Below are positions 38,201-49,410 of a stretch of DNA of 64,000 nucleotides, in pieces; position 1 is the first letter of the stretch, and every line of letters starts with the position of its first letter. This DNA is from Lonicera japonica (lineage: Eukaryota > Streptophyta > Magnoliopsida > Dipsacales > Caprifoliaceae), in contig CM038463.1 of the NCBI GenBank assembly GCA_021464415.1, forward strand, positions 7,703,204 through 7,767,203. The letters run 5' to 3'. The translations under genes and the position numbers were made by a program. The notes under the pieces are model-generated. The model worked only from the letters and a program-made list of their open reading frames with translations. It searched no databases and was not told the origin of the DNA.

Positions 38201-39064
38201 TGTTACCATAAGTAAATAATTAAATAAATAAAAGGTGCAACTGCATGGCGTATTTTTCTGCTACCACTTACCACCCTAGCCACATAAACATGGTCCTAGC
38301 TTTTGCTTATTTGTTTTGTTTTCCTTTTCCTTTGCTTCTGTTAGTGCAAAATTTCTTCATTAACGTGTTAAATTCATTTTGACTTGGAACTTTTTTTTTT
38401 ATAAAACAGTTGATTCTGGATATACAATTTCTGGTGGAAATAGCAAGGTGTGGTGGATATTTGACCGACAACATGGTCAATATGTCCCTTGATATTATCT
38501 CTCGCATGGAATCAGCCTTTGTTTCTGTCGGGCTGCTGGATCCTAATAGGTAATCTGCCAATTTGGAACCAAGCGCTCATTTATTTGAAGTTAAAATCTT
38601 CGGATTGTGTTAATTTTTCATAGAAGCTCTTAAGAAACAAAACATCATTTCAAATTCATGACTTCTTATTCTTTTTCTCAGAGTAACTTAACCTAAATGT
38701 TGGTTATCATTTCATAGTTCGTATTTCCTTTTTCTGCAGAGATGAAAATGAAAACGGATGGGCAATAATTGCTGCAAGCGAAGCCTTTCGAAAGCTGCAA
38801 GAGATTGAAAAGACAACCTCTACATCATATGAAACTCTTGAAGAACAGACAAATGAACACGAAGCCCGTTTTGGGGACGATGAGGCAGCAAGTTCTTCAA
38901 AGGATCCTCTCGAGCCACCGGAGGATTCACTAAACAGAGATGCAAGAGAGATTGGAGTAAACACAGAGAAAAGTATCTCAAAACTAGAGGAAATCCCTCC
39001 TGAAGATGGTGAAGATCTTGCAAGAGACGGTGGTTCTGATGATAGCAGGGAAATAGTTATTTGA
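32250..39064 (+). CDS. EXO84C: Exocyst complex component EXO84C-like, 7 exons
   Basis: Exons: 32250-32417, 34227-34324, 35659-36706, 37119-37571, 37978-38163, 38410-38549, 38740-39064 (TGA). Phases agree throughout; 805 aa, near the usual length of plant EXO84C. Family knowledge: EXO84 is a subunit of the octameric exocyst that tethers secretory vesicles to the plasma membrane. Seen: a polar N-terminus of about 55 residues, then the conserved Vps51/Exo84 region (GIKRLCSELLELKKASDEDF, NIFTNYSAFLRVFEE), a coiled segment (MEDELLQLKHHIS), a long helical body in the 1,048-base exon 3, and an acidic, Glu/Asp/Ser-rich C-terminal tail in exon 7. The ATG at 32250 has a strong context (GCCATGG). An out-of-frame upstream ORF (ATGs at 32092 and 32152, stop at 32334) overlaps this start and might lower translation. 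Introns 1, 2 and 4 carry repeats listed separately. Assignment to C rather than A/B rests on sequence feel. Confidence 0.9.
32551..32885. repeat. EXO84C intron 1 repeat block, copy A
   Basis: Contains ATGAAATTGAGTCAT at 32557, 32606, 32668 and 32776, separated by GATATTGTG/GATACTGTG-type words. Bases from about 32650 to 32885 are repeated at 33255-33485. Confidence 0.85.
33255..33485. repeat. EXO84C intron 1 repeat block, copy B
   Basis: Direct repeat of about 32650-32885, with shared CATCACAAGAGGGGGATGC and GTGTGAGCAGT-TTGCCTC. It includes one further exact ATGAAATTGAGTCAT (33276) and one degenerate copy. The 370 bp between the copies starts CAGGGCTGGCCTTGAG and ends near ACGGGCCCAAAT, resembling an inserted element. 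Confidence 0.85.
34502..35552 (+). mobile_element. Possible non-autonomous Helitron in EXO84C intron 2
   Basis: The left edge TCTATACTAATACTAATAC and the right edge GCAACGCACGTGTTG..CTA resemble plant Helitron termini (5' TC, a short GC hairpin before the 3' CTRR). The 3' tetranucleotide is not canonical here. It contains a 324-bp tandem duplication. No helicase coding. Confidence 0.45.
34841..35488. repeat. 324-bp tandem duplication in EXO84C intron 2
   Basis: Units start GGTTATTTTGTTCTTTG at 34841 and 35165 and stay nearly identical to the TTTTAATAAAAAAATAAT at their ends. The very low divergence points to a recent duplication. Confidence 0.9.
37647..37916. mobile_element. Foldback MITE in EXO84C intron 4
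   Basis: The left half (TTTTTGACTTTGC...GTGAAGTTAGACTTACCC...) is the inverted counterpart of the right half (reverse complement TTTTCTGACTTTGC...GTGAAATTAGATTTACCC...) over almost its whole length. The centre is near 37780. Transcribed, it would form a long hairpin. Target duplication not resolved. Confidence 0.75.
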
Positions 39065-40080
39065 GGCTAGAGGAAATCAAAGCTGAAAATGCAGCTAATA
39101 AGGAAGATGAATTTCCGAAAATCCAAAATGCAAAATTAGCAGACACATCAATACCTAGAAGTAAAGTGCGTGATGAAGATGAAAGAAAGTATGAAGAGCA
39201 GCAATAAGGTCCCGAGTGAAAATTTTGTTTTTCTCCGAGTTTGTGTTCAAAATTGCAAATTCAAGATGGTTTAAATTAAAAATTAGCAGCAGTATAGAAT
39301 GTTTAGAACTTTCTGTTGAGATGAATAAATAGGAATGGGTTATTGAACAAATGTCGTTTGTATATACAGTCGTAATTTTACCTACGGCACTCTCAACTTT
39401 TAAAAAGTATGTTGTAATTTTAACTGCCTAATGTTTTATCCATTATACATTTTTAAATTAAAAGCCACCACCCCTTGTTATATAAATATGCTATTTATTT
39501 CGGCTCCAAAAATTGTATACGAAGGTTAAAATGAAGGCGAATTCTTAATTTAAAAGATATTGAATATATATGGCATATCTTTGCTCCAGTAACTTTAGAG
39601 TATGACTGTTTGAGGAAATGGCTGTATTTTATAGGTAGCTAAGTTGTCATATCAAGATTATTATTTATTATTAATATTACCAATATTAATAAGAATTAAA
39701 TAGATAAGAAATAATAACCCATATTATTATAATTATTATTTTTATTATCTGGTACATGTTATTATTACTGTTATTATTAAAATTTGTTTCGACCTAAAAT
39801 AAACATGATACAAACCCACGATATGTAAAATGGTCAAACAATAATAGATATGACAATAATTTATCCAAATTGCCAAACAATAATGGATATGACAATAATT
39901 TATCCATACATCACTCTTAAAAGAGTTTGAGCACAAAAGATTGTTTTTTGGTTAATTGTACTTTGCCTCTCTTAACTTAACATCATTAGCATTTTGTCAA
40001 GTTAGCAATTAATTCCATCAATTATCAAATTTGTTGCACTCGATCATTTTTTTCTTTTTGACAGGATTAAATTTGTTAAT
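39065..40080. other. EXO84C 3' region and AT-rich intergenic sequence
   Basis: The reading frame after the EXO84C stop remains acidic-looking for about 140 bases but is 3' UTR by this model. AATAAA at 39324 is a candidate polyadenylation signal. At 39834-39906 a 44-bp unit (CAAACAATAATRGATATGAC) is repeated twice. Nothing else is recognisable. Confidence 0.5.
39324..39329 (+). promoter_or_regulatory. Candidate polyadenylation signal of EXO84C
   Basis: AATAAA, 260 bases after the stop codon. Confidence 0.4.
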
Positions 40081-41022
40081 GGTGAAGTCCCCATCTGCAT
40101 ATCTCATAAGGTTTATTGAGGGTATAATAGGTATTTCCAGTTTGGGTCACTTTATTCAGTTTTCCCGCCAAAATAATTATCTAAACATATGATATATATT
40201 AATGTATATGTAGAGAGAGAATGCCAAAGAGAAAGGGGAGAGATAACGTAAAGAAAAAGGGAGGGAGAACGTATATATATAAAGAAAGAGATTTCATCTC
40301 TATTAATGGAGATAAAAGGGGAGAAAGTAGAATTAGAATTATTAGTATCTTTTCGAATAAGTTACAGCAAAATTAACCCATCCCATCCTATCTCCTTCCC
40401 ACTTAAAAATCTTGCCATCAGCAACTCCGGTGTAGGGACCCTCTCTGGCAGGATCAAAAGCCATACTTTCGTGACTGGAAGCTCCGGCATCAGCGAGATG
40501 GATAGTTTGGGCAGAGTGGATGAGGTATTTTGAGTTGGGAATTGGGGAAGGAGTAAAGAAATGGGATGATTTTGCAGTGAAGGACAATATGAACGGCAAG
40601 TGCTGATGCACTTAAAATGAGTTTGGTGTTCATGGTGATGGATTTATTGATTGATATGAGTAATTTGAGGGTAGAAGATTTAATGTGAGTAGAGAGATAA
40701 TTGAAGAGTTATCCCTCCTTCTATCTTTATATTTGTTATCTCCCATTCTCTCTTATACGTTCTCTCTATACATATACATAGATATATATCAGATGTGTAA
40801 ATAAGTATTTAGTTATTCATTTTGTCTCTGTTAACAGAGATGAAATCTCCCTCTCTAAGTTTTCTCCCTCTTTGTTCTGCGTTATCTCTCTACATATACA
40901 TAGATATATATTAGATGTGTAGATAATTATTTTGGCGGGAAAACTAAATAAACGGACCCAAACCCGAAATACCTATTATACCCTCAATAAACCTCACATG
41001 ATATGTAAGTGGGGACTTCACC
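40081..41022. mobile_element. Long-TIR MULE-like element with a captured gene fragment (Pack-MULE-like)
   Basis: The left arm starts GGTGAAGTCCCC and the right arm, reverse-complemented, starts the same. Similarity continues for over 150 bp (GGTTTATTGAGGGTATAATA, TTTTCCCGCCAAAATAATTA, ATGTATATGTAGAGAGA). A partial extra copy of the right arm lies inside it (about 40740-40800). Long TIRs and about 0.94 kb suggest a Mutator-like non-autonomous element. Flanks (TTTGTTAAT / TTTTGTTGT) are only loosely alike, so no clean 9-bp target duplication. Between the arms is a piece of a strictosidine-synthase-like gene (40342-40633, minus). Confidence 0.75.
40342..40633 (-). pseudogene. Strictosidine synthase-like gene fragment (N-terminal exon) inside the MULE-like element
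   Basis: Reading on the minus strand from the ATG at 40633 gives a hydrophobic start (MNTKLILSASALAV...) typical of a signal anchor. After one frameshift the other frame continues with SMAFDPAREGPYTGVADGKI and FKWEGDRMGWVNFAV, the conserved first blade of plant strictosidine synthase-like proteins (pattern ...AFDP.GEGPYTGV.DG.I.KW). It ends in a stop soon after, where a normal gene would splice to exon 2. So it is an exon-1 fragment, frameshifted, with no catalytic region. The family are six-bladed propeller proteins; true strictosidine synthase makes alkaloid precursors, but most SSL proteins do not. Confidence 0.8.
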
Positions 41023-41025
41023 TTT

Positions 41026-41690
41026 TGTTGTACTAAGATACCACTAGAACAAATATTAACACAAGCGTAAGATCGACCATACAATTATGCTTACAATAAT
41101 TAAAGAAATAAGTATCATTAATATTCAAGCAATACGAAAAACAAGAGATTAAAGAAGAAAACAAATAACCAAGCACGCAAGCAATTAGGTGGTATTAGCA
41201 AAACTGCTATAAATCTACCGGGTGATAGCTATCATTGATAAAATCAATTCCAAGTACAACGCGCAAAGCAAACCCTAGTCGCTAATTAGAGCTCTCAATA
41301 TTATCTCTCAAATAATACTCTTTAATCTAGCTAGTAAACAATACAATAAAACTCATAAATAAAACCTATGACAATAATTCTATTTATAGGGTATAAATCA
41401 TATAGTTCTAGGATTACACAAAGCCAAAACCTACTAAAAATTGGATAATACAAATCCAACAAGGATTTGGACAATACAAAGGCAATTAAGAATTAGACAA
41501 TTTAACCTAAACAGGAATAAGATTCTTATATGGAACCAAATATTCAATTCTCCACTTTGGTGATGTTCCACAAGACCCCAATGCACTTCAACATGATCAA
41601 TTCATCAATAAGACCCTATCACCCCTGCCAGTCCCTTAGGACCACCACCCCTCCCCCCCCCCCCCCCCAGAGGGGCATCAACACCAAAAG
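41026..41690 (-). repeat. Probable 3' LTR of the minus-strand copia relic
   Basis: On the minus strand the sequence ends CTTAGTACAACA at 41026, a plausible LTR terminus, and contains a TATA-like CCCTATAAATAGAATTA (about 41380). The G-rich run at 41650-41670 may belong to the polypurine tract. The upstream LTR boundary is uncertain. Confidence 0.5.
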
Positions 41691-44600
41691 ACGTTGACCA
41701 ACGTCAAATAATGCTCAAACTTGGCCAACGAGACAACATTTGTCAACATATTTGCCGAATTATCTTTGGTACCTATCTTAACCAGATTTACAACACCGTT
41801 TTCAATAATTTCCTGGATAAAGTGATATCAAACATCAATATGATTGGTTCTTCCATTATGAACTTGATTTTTCTCCAATTGAGTTGCATTCTGACTGTCA
41901 CAGTGCACCACCACTTTTTTTGACTTCAAACCAAGATCACTAACTAAACCACGAAGCTAGACGACTTCCTTGACAACCTCCGTTACTGCAATATATTTCG
42001 CCTCCGTGTTAGACAATGCTACCACACTTTGAATCATCGACCTTCAACTCAACGGACCGCTACCCAATGTAAACACATAATCCGTAATCGATCTCCGCTT
42101 GTCTCGGTCTCCGGCGTAGTCCGAATCCACAAAACCCTCAATAGTTGACATTCCAAATTTTTTTAAATACCAACCCTTTGCCCATCATACCCCGTAGATA
42201 TCATAGAACTCACTTAACGGCTTGCTAATACGATTTTTCAGGGTTCGCCATATACATACTAACAATACTCACGGCTTGAGCAATATCCGATTGAGTACAT
42301 ACCATGGCACACATCAAACTCCTAACCGCAATTGTATAAGAAACTCGAGCCAAGTACTCCACCTTTGCCTCGGAGCTAGGAGCCATTGTTGCCGAGAGTT
42401 TGAAGTGTAGTATTAATAGGACACTAAACAGCTTTGAGTTTTTCATCCCGAATCGAGCAACCACTTTCTCAAGGTATTAAATTTGTGTAAGACACAATCG
42501 TCCCCTTTTCCTATCTCGCACGATTTCCATCCCCAAAAAAATTTGCACTCAACCAAAATCTTTCATCACAAACTCCTTACTTAACTGAGCTTCCAATACT
42601 TCAATCTCCACCAAGCTCTAAAAAGCAGTGAACATATCATCAACGTATAGGAGTAAATAGATAAAAATTTTAGATTCAAGTTTTTGAAGTAAACATAATG
42701 ATCAAATTCGCTCCGAGTAAATTTATGCGCGATCATGATCGTGTCAAATCTCTTGTACCATTGACGTGGGAATTGCTTCAATCCTACAACAACTTTCAAA
42801 GTTTTTATAGACTATTTTCTTTACCAACAACTTTGAATCCCTCCGACTGAGAGATATAGATCTCTTCCTCTAGGTCCCCATGCAAGAACGCAATTTTGAC
42901 ATCGAGTCGTTCAAGTTCGAGATCAAATTGCGCTACCATAGCTGACAATGCTCAGATTAAAGTGTGCTTCACAACCGGAGAGAACACTTCATTATAATCC
43001 CCATTCCTTTTGCGCAAAACCCTTAGCTACCAACCTTACCTTGAAACGAACACCGGACCCTAAAGCCCCGTCTTTCTTAGTGAAAACCTACTTGCACCCG
43101 ATAGGTTTCTTCCCCTTCAGCAAATCATATAGTTCTCAAGTTCGATTTTTTCAGAAAGACTCCATCTCATCCTTTATAACCACTTTTCACTTCACATTCT
43201 CGCTATAATCCATAGCTTCCCGATACGAAGTCAGCTCATCCCCGTAACTTACTAATGCGTATGCCACCATGTCTTTATACCCATATCGAACAGATGCACA
43301 TCGAGCCCTAGGCTCCCTTCCACTAGGCAAATACGGTATCATTTGTTGTTGATCCGATTCCGCTACCAGAATCTCCAACCTCTCACCGAAAGTCGTCTTT
43401 TTCTTGTTGGACTCCTTCACTGAATTCGTAACCCAAGTATTAACTGAAGTAGTAACTTTCGTTTTCACTACTATCTCGCTCGCCTTGTTCTCATTTTCAA
43501 CCAGGATTAGAGAATCACCATTTGTCGGCGATGTCGTTTTAAGCATAGATGCCTTATCAAACATCACATCTCTAATAATCACGATCTCCTTACTTTGAAG
43601 ACATCACAATTTGTAACATTTGAACCCATCACAAGAGCCTAAGAAATTGCCTTACGAGCCCTAGATCAATTTTCTCATCACGAACATGATAGAAAACCGT
43701 ACAGCCAAAAATATAGATGTTGTCATAATTAGCATGATATTCGGTCCACACTTCTATAGGTATTTTGTATTCCATTCCCAAGCATAGTAAACGATTAACC
43801 AAGAACACAGCATATGATAGGGTTTCAATCCAAAATCGCTTATCCAAATTGGCATTAAAAAGCATACATTACACCTTTTCAAGGAGTGTACGATTCATCT
43901 TCTTCGCTATCCCATTTTGTTAAAGTGTACCCTTAACTGTGAAGTGGCAAACAATACATTCCTGTTGGCAGAAATCCTTAAAAGGATCACAAGTGTACTC
44001 GCCGCCATTATCTGACCTGAGCACTCTAACTTTCCTACTAATCTGGTTTTCAACCATCACCTTCCACTTTAAAATCACATCAAAGACTGATCCTTATGCT
44101 TTTTTTTTTATTTTTTTTTTTTTAAATTAAGGGAGGTCTAAGTCTCTCCCTTAATCCTACAAATAAAGAAAAACCCTCCCCTCCCACCCCATGAGTCGAA
44201 CCCTTGACCTCAAGTCAAGGGTGGAGGTTGCTTACGACTGGGTTTAATGAGATAAACTCAAGTTCTCCTTGAGTAATCATCAACAAAAGTCACAAAGTAA
44301 TTATTTTCATTAAATGATTGAATCTTTGTCGGCCCCCAGACGTCATTGTGCTTGTTCCGTGCAATGTACCGTTGTCCCAAACTTTACCTAAGTTTGCTTT
44401 CCAAGCACACAAGTACCCCTTACTTACTCAACACCGTTATAGCCTTTTCTCTAGCATAACCCAATCGCATATGCTATAACCTCGTCGTATCAATCTCTTC
44501 AGTTATAACTGAAGCAAACCCAATCACTGTGCATTCTTGAAGAAAATAGAGATTACCCCCATTCTTTTATCGCATCATAACCATAGCCCCGGAGAGAACT

Positions 44601-45087
44601 TTTAAGCTTCCACCCTCGAGTATTATAGGACACCCATTGAAATCAAGAGCCGCTAAAGATATCAAATTCTTCTTCAGACCAGGAATATACCGGACATCAC
44701 CAAGAGTACGTACCACCTCATTATGCATCTTTAGTCAGGTCATCTCAATCCTCATCATATTACACACATGGTTGTTACCATCAAAACCTTACCCCCGTCA
44801 ACTTTGGTAAAGGTATGGAACAATGTCCAATTTGGGCACATGTGATACGAGCACCCGCTATCCAAGATCCACTCACTCGAAGAGCTAACCAATGGAGTCA
44901 CAACCAACATACTCTTGAAATCCTCATCTTTCGATGTTGTTACCACGTTCCCTTTTTCCACCACACCTTTATTCTCTCCATCTCCATTAGTTTTATTTGG
45001 ACACTCCCGACACACATGTCCATTTCTAAAGATGGTGTTAACTATCTTTTTAAGTATAGTTAAAAAGTAGGAAAAACAATAAAACAT
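41690..45087 (-). pseudogene. Ty1/copia polyprotein relic, broken
   Basis: Minus-strand order from 45087 downward: end of a gag zinc knuckle (HVCRECPNK), protease ([13 protein letters not shown]), integrase (FVTFVDDYSRRT; then VLRSDNGGEYT and NRTLLEKV; C-terminal piece 43865-43629), linker (43582-43187), reverse transcriptase fragments (LKQFPRQWYKRFD, then RSLMCAMVCTQSDIAQAV) and RNase H (HCDSQNATQLEKNQVHNGRT near 41900). Frames are broken by stops and frameshifts, and the integrase is split by a SINE at 44101-44245. The catalytic YVDD region reads degenerate (SYTLMICS). Gag and the 5' LTR are missing beyond 45087. Confidence 0.88.
44101..44245 (-). mobile_element. SINE inserted in the copia integrase
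   Basis: On the minus strand: B-box GGGTTCGACTCAT, then GTAGGATTAAGGGAGAGACT-TAGACCTCCC and a long A-rich tail. The 3' part matches the SINE at 11860-12000. It interrupts the integrase between the VDDYSRRT and LRSDNGGEY segments, so it is younger than the copia element. Confidence 0.75.
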
Positions 45088-45600
45088 TAACCAGGGCCTT
45101 TAAAACTTAAAAAACACTAACCAAAGTAAAATTAACTAATTTTCCCTTATTTGATTGTTTGTTTTATTTGAAGTCCAAAAAAAAATCAAACGAAATCTTA
45201 GATGTGTACATTTTTCCAATTTAACGACGGTATTTGGGCAGTGCTCAAATCATTTGCTAATTGAACAGATATGGTTTCAGTTTGCTTTTTTGGGATCTCA
45301 AATTTATTTGGTTTGAGCCTCCCCCACTCCCTTTTCCTTTGTAACAAATAGATTTTAGACCTTCAATTCCTTCGTTTTTAAATTTTTTCTACAAAACCTA
45401 GGATATTATGAGAATGTATTTTGTGACACACTATACACTCATTAATCTTATATATAAAGCAAAGTGGATCTAATGTACAACTCTTAAATTACGTACATTG
45501 ATAGGCTAACTAACTTTTTTACCTTAAGCATGGAGATGCCCTAACTAATACAAGATTACGGAAATGAACCATTATTATCATATACCCTCTAGAATAGATA
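45088..45600. other. Intergenic sequence without recognisable features
   Basis: Lies between the truncated end of the copia relic and the LTR remnant that begins about 45600. No coding or repeat structure could be supported. Confidence 0.4.
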
Positions 45601-47330
45601 ATAGAAAATTCAAAGCCCATGTCATATACATGTAGTTTATGTTAAATTATTTGGACTAGCATAGTCAGCATTATTTACTTGATACTCATATTAATTTATG
45701 TGCCGAATATTATAGTATAATAATGTGAGTAGGCTTTTATATGGACTCATTATAATGGGTAGATGGGCCCACTTATTTTTGTTGACCTTAAAGTCATTAA
45801 TCTTGTTTTGATAATAACAATAATGTTAATCATGTGTAATTTAACTAAGTTGATGTTTTAAGTTATAGCCACAATAAATTGATCACGCGTGGACTAAAGC
45901 GAAAAGCCGGAACCAAGATTATTCACCTACAAAGATTTGCACTATCAATGTCTCACACGTCACACAACTACTTGATCAATGCACTATCAATGACATTTCT
46001 ATGAAGATCAATGACCCAAAAAAGAAAAGAAACGAAGATACAAACAAAGCCCTCGAAGACTCGTTATCTTATATTTGAGTGAGTGTTTATGTTTCCTATG
46101 TAAAGATTCATGTTTGATTCTCAATATATCTCATACACTTTGTTTTTACACAATTAGATTGATCAATACAAAATTTCTTCAAGATCTTTTCAAAACACCC
46201 TTTTGGCAAAAATTGATTTTTGATTTAATTCATAGTAAATTCTAAATGATCTTATTTAGAGCTCTAACAAAAATAAATGTCTCAGGAACCTATATTTTAC
46301 CTTCCCCAATCATTAAAATTGATTTTAGAGCTTATTTGCAAAAGTGTAAAAATTGTATTTTTGGCCTGCCAGACAGTGCTCATCAGTCGATTGATGAGCA
46401 ATGCTCAGTTGACTTATGGCCACTCAGTCAACTGATGAGCCTTGCTCAGTCGACTGATGATCCAAAAACTAGCCGTTGGATTTCTGATTTTTTACCATTT
46501 TTTGCACCAAACTTCTACCAACTCCCTCCAAACGGTTATATGTTGTCCTAGACTATATATACACTATCCAAGACATATTTAAATACTTTTGAATCATTCC
46601 TACACTATTCTCTTCATCTACATTCACTATTCAAAGATTCAAGAACATTGCTTTTGATCAATCATCATTATTTTGAGCTATAAATTGTTGATCAAATTTG
46701 ATATCTCTTAGTGTGAGCTTATATTGTAATCTTCATACACTTGAGAGCTATTGTACATTGGTGTTAGTCACCAAATCATTTTCTTCAAATATTAAGAGAG
46801 GTTTATCTCTTAAAATAAAAAGAGGTAGTTCTTGTGGTGAGTGTTGTGAGTAAGCAACATTTGTAGAGTGTAATCACTTGTAAAGGTTTGATCTTCACCC
46901 GAAAGAAGATCAGTATTAGTGAAAATTCTCGGAGAACTAACTGAGCGCGAAAGTAGGGGCTAACAAGCCAAACCATGTGGACAAAAAGTTTTCGACTTCT
47001 ATCGGTTCAATCTTTCTATTTATAGCTATATTGTTTATTGCTATATTTGCTTTGAGATTGATATTACTTTTGTGTTTTGTTTGATTACTTGATATAGACT
47101 TTGATTAATTTTAAAAATAATTTTTAAAATCCTATTTAGTTTTAAAAACCCTATTCACCCCCCTCTAGGGTATTTTCCGACCTACAATTTTAATATAAGG
47201 AGAGGCCCATATCTCTTTCCATTGTGTAGTGCAATTGACCCATTGAGATTGCACAAACCCTAGAGGCGTTGTGAAATAGAGATAGTTTCTCTTCTCGATC
47301 AATAGAAGACAAGAAGAACACAATAACTAT
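45600..47330 (+). repeat. Outer LTR remnant split by a nested solo LTR
   Basis: Joining the flanks of the solo LTR at its target site gives continuous LTR-like sequence: ...GGGCCCACTTATTTT + AATATAAGGAGAGGCCC, followed by a leader with TCTCTTTCCATTGTGTAG. The outer element has no recognised coding part; its limits are approximate. Confidence 0.5.
45780..47186 (+). repeat. Solo LTR of a copia-type retrotransposon, 1,407 bp
   Basis: Starts TGTTGACCTTAAAGTCATTA and ends TTTTCCGACCTACA, flanked on both sides by ATTTT (45775-45779 and 47187-47191), a perfect 5-bp target duplication. Internal marks include repeated GTCGACTGATGA-type words and the end motif CCTATTCACCCCCCTCTAGG. No internal region remains, as after LTR-LTR recombination. 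A related LTR begins at 62725. Confidence 0.88.
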
Positions 47331-47339
47331 AGATTCATC

Positions 47340-49410
47340 TATACTAGGTAATCCTCGATTCTAATGTTTATGCGTATTATTGATTGTTTATACATGCTGC
47401 AATATATGAATATTACTCTGTATTTATAATTGTAATTATAAATTTTAAGTTATCAGTTTAGTTAACATTGCAATGTAATTAAACATACACTCACGACCAA
47501 TTATACTTTTTAAGTTGTCATACACACAACTATTAACCATTTAAAAAAGAGAATGTATAGAACAGTAAAGTTTCACCTCACTTTACTTATATCAATCAAA
47601 GTTGGATTTTGATTTAGGGTATATATGTCATGTGATTCATTGGTAATAAGAATTCACCCTAAATTTCTTTTACACATGTCAAGTCATTTAAGAAATTATG
47701 TATATTTGTTTAGCGTCATTTTTCACTTGTCAAGCTATTTTTGTATCAAACTCAAAATCAACAAAAAAAAATCTTAGAAAAAATCATCTTTGTGGAAGAT
47801 CTATATTTCCAGTCACAAACTAAAAATCACTTGTTTTGTTCAATAAAAGTGTTTATGTGGATGTATAATTGAAAATTCCAAATATATATTATCGAGTTTG
47901 CTTTATATTTCTCTCTCCTCTCTCTCTCTCACAAGTGTTCAAACAAAGTACAAAAATCCATCATCCCTTTTTTATTTTGATGAATTGAAATTTACCCACC
48001 TATTTTGAATAAGAAACATTTTTCTAAGAAATGGGGAGAAAAATCTTACGTTGAGAATGAAAGTTAAGATTGATGAGAAAAAGGAAATAAAGAAAGAGGA
48101 GAAAGATTTTAAGAGAGAAATTTGGGAAAGAACACATATTTATTAAAATATGGAGTATTTTCGGCATTTTGTTTTGAATTGATGGATTGGGGTATTTACG
48201 TTAATTTACTCAATTATTTAATGTCACTTATGCCTCTCTGTTTGATAATTTGATGATTTCTAACCAAGTTGGAAGAAAGGAAAAGGTAACAATAATATAT
48301 AGGATTTAGTGTTAGGTAAAAAAGTTTAAAAATGCGATCTTTTAACCAAATAAACCACATGGGGTTTATTGTATTTTACTTTAAAACAAAAAAAAAAACA
48401 CCTTTACTGACTAAACTAAATAGTTGACTTGCTGGTACAAAGGTACATCGTTACACGCAACAACAATATCATAAACTATAAGCCAAAAAAAAGCCGAAAT
48501 TGAAAGCAACATTCGGAGTAGAATCTAAAATCAATGATGTCATAGAAGAACAAAGGGACTTACCAAATCAACGAGCGTCCATATTTAGCTTTAAGTTCCA
48601 TAATTTCTCTGCTTCCAAGCCGTACTAGCATCTTATCTCGACGATGAAAAAACCCTTTTTTCATCCATTTGCCTTCACTTCGACCCAATGTTTATCTTTT
48701 CAAATTAGGCCTAGTTTTGTTACTATTTTTCTTGTTATGATCAAGAGATTTTTTGTTTTTATTTTATACTATTAATGGTCGCATTTTCAAATTTCATCTT
48801 AAACTCCAAAATTTTTGAATCAGACCAGTCTTGTATATGAAATTTTTTGCAAATTCAAAAAGTACTTTCTAAGACATTACAACATAGAAGAGGAATCTAA
48901 AATATTTGAGAACATCTACCCCCCCCCTCAATAGTTATCTAACCTCCAATACAACTATCTCATCAAGCGGTTAAAATTTGTGAGCCAAAATTGGCAATGT
49001 GACATTTTGATCCGATAAAATGCATATTATGTGCGCATGCGTAGAGTTTATTGCATGATGATTGATATCATAATTTCATATCACGTAAAATATCATAATT
49101 TCTTTTCACGTGATAACTTGTCACTGACTTTAATTAAGGAACCGAAAATTATCATCCACCCCATGTTTTCATTATTTTTTTATAATTAGTATAAATTTGT
49201 TTTCATACAATTATAAATCCACTATCACCACAACAAAATGGTTAAAGGATTCGACAACCATGTCTAGATCGAACTTAGGATCTATTACTTGTATTACCAT
49301 CAATTGCCTTGTAATTCTATAGTTCAAGTTAATTTATTGTACGTACTGGATAATGTTTGTTGGATTTTAAATCCATCTAGAAATTGAACTTACAACCATT
49401 TGTGTGTATG
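47340..49410. other. AT-rich intergenic stretch
   Basis: No gene recognised. A segment at about 48520-48620 resembles 54230-54320 (see findings). The rest is AT-rich with CT-microsatellite at 47916-47940. Confidence 0.45.

Noticed and set aside
41651..41670. C-run as a possible assembly error or special structure
   Set aside because: It fits a G-rich tract near the LTR of the minus-strand copia relic; length may be unreliable but no further claim can be made.
43187..43598. Plus-strand reading frames opposite the copia relic
   Set aside because: Shadows of the minus-strand copia polyprotein, which has clear motifs.
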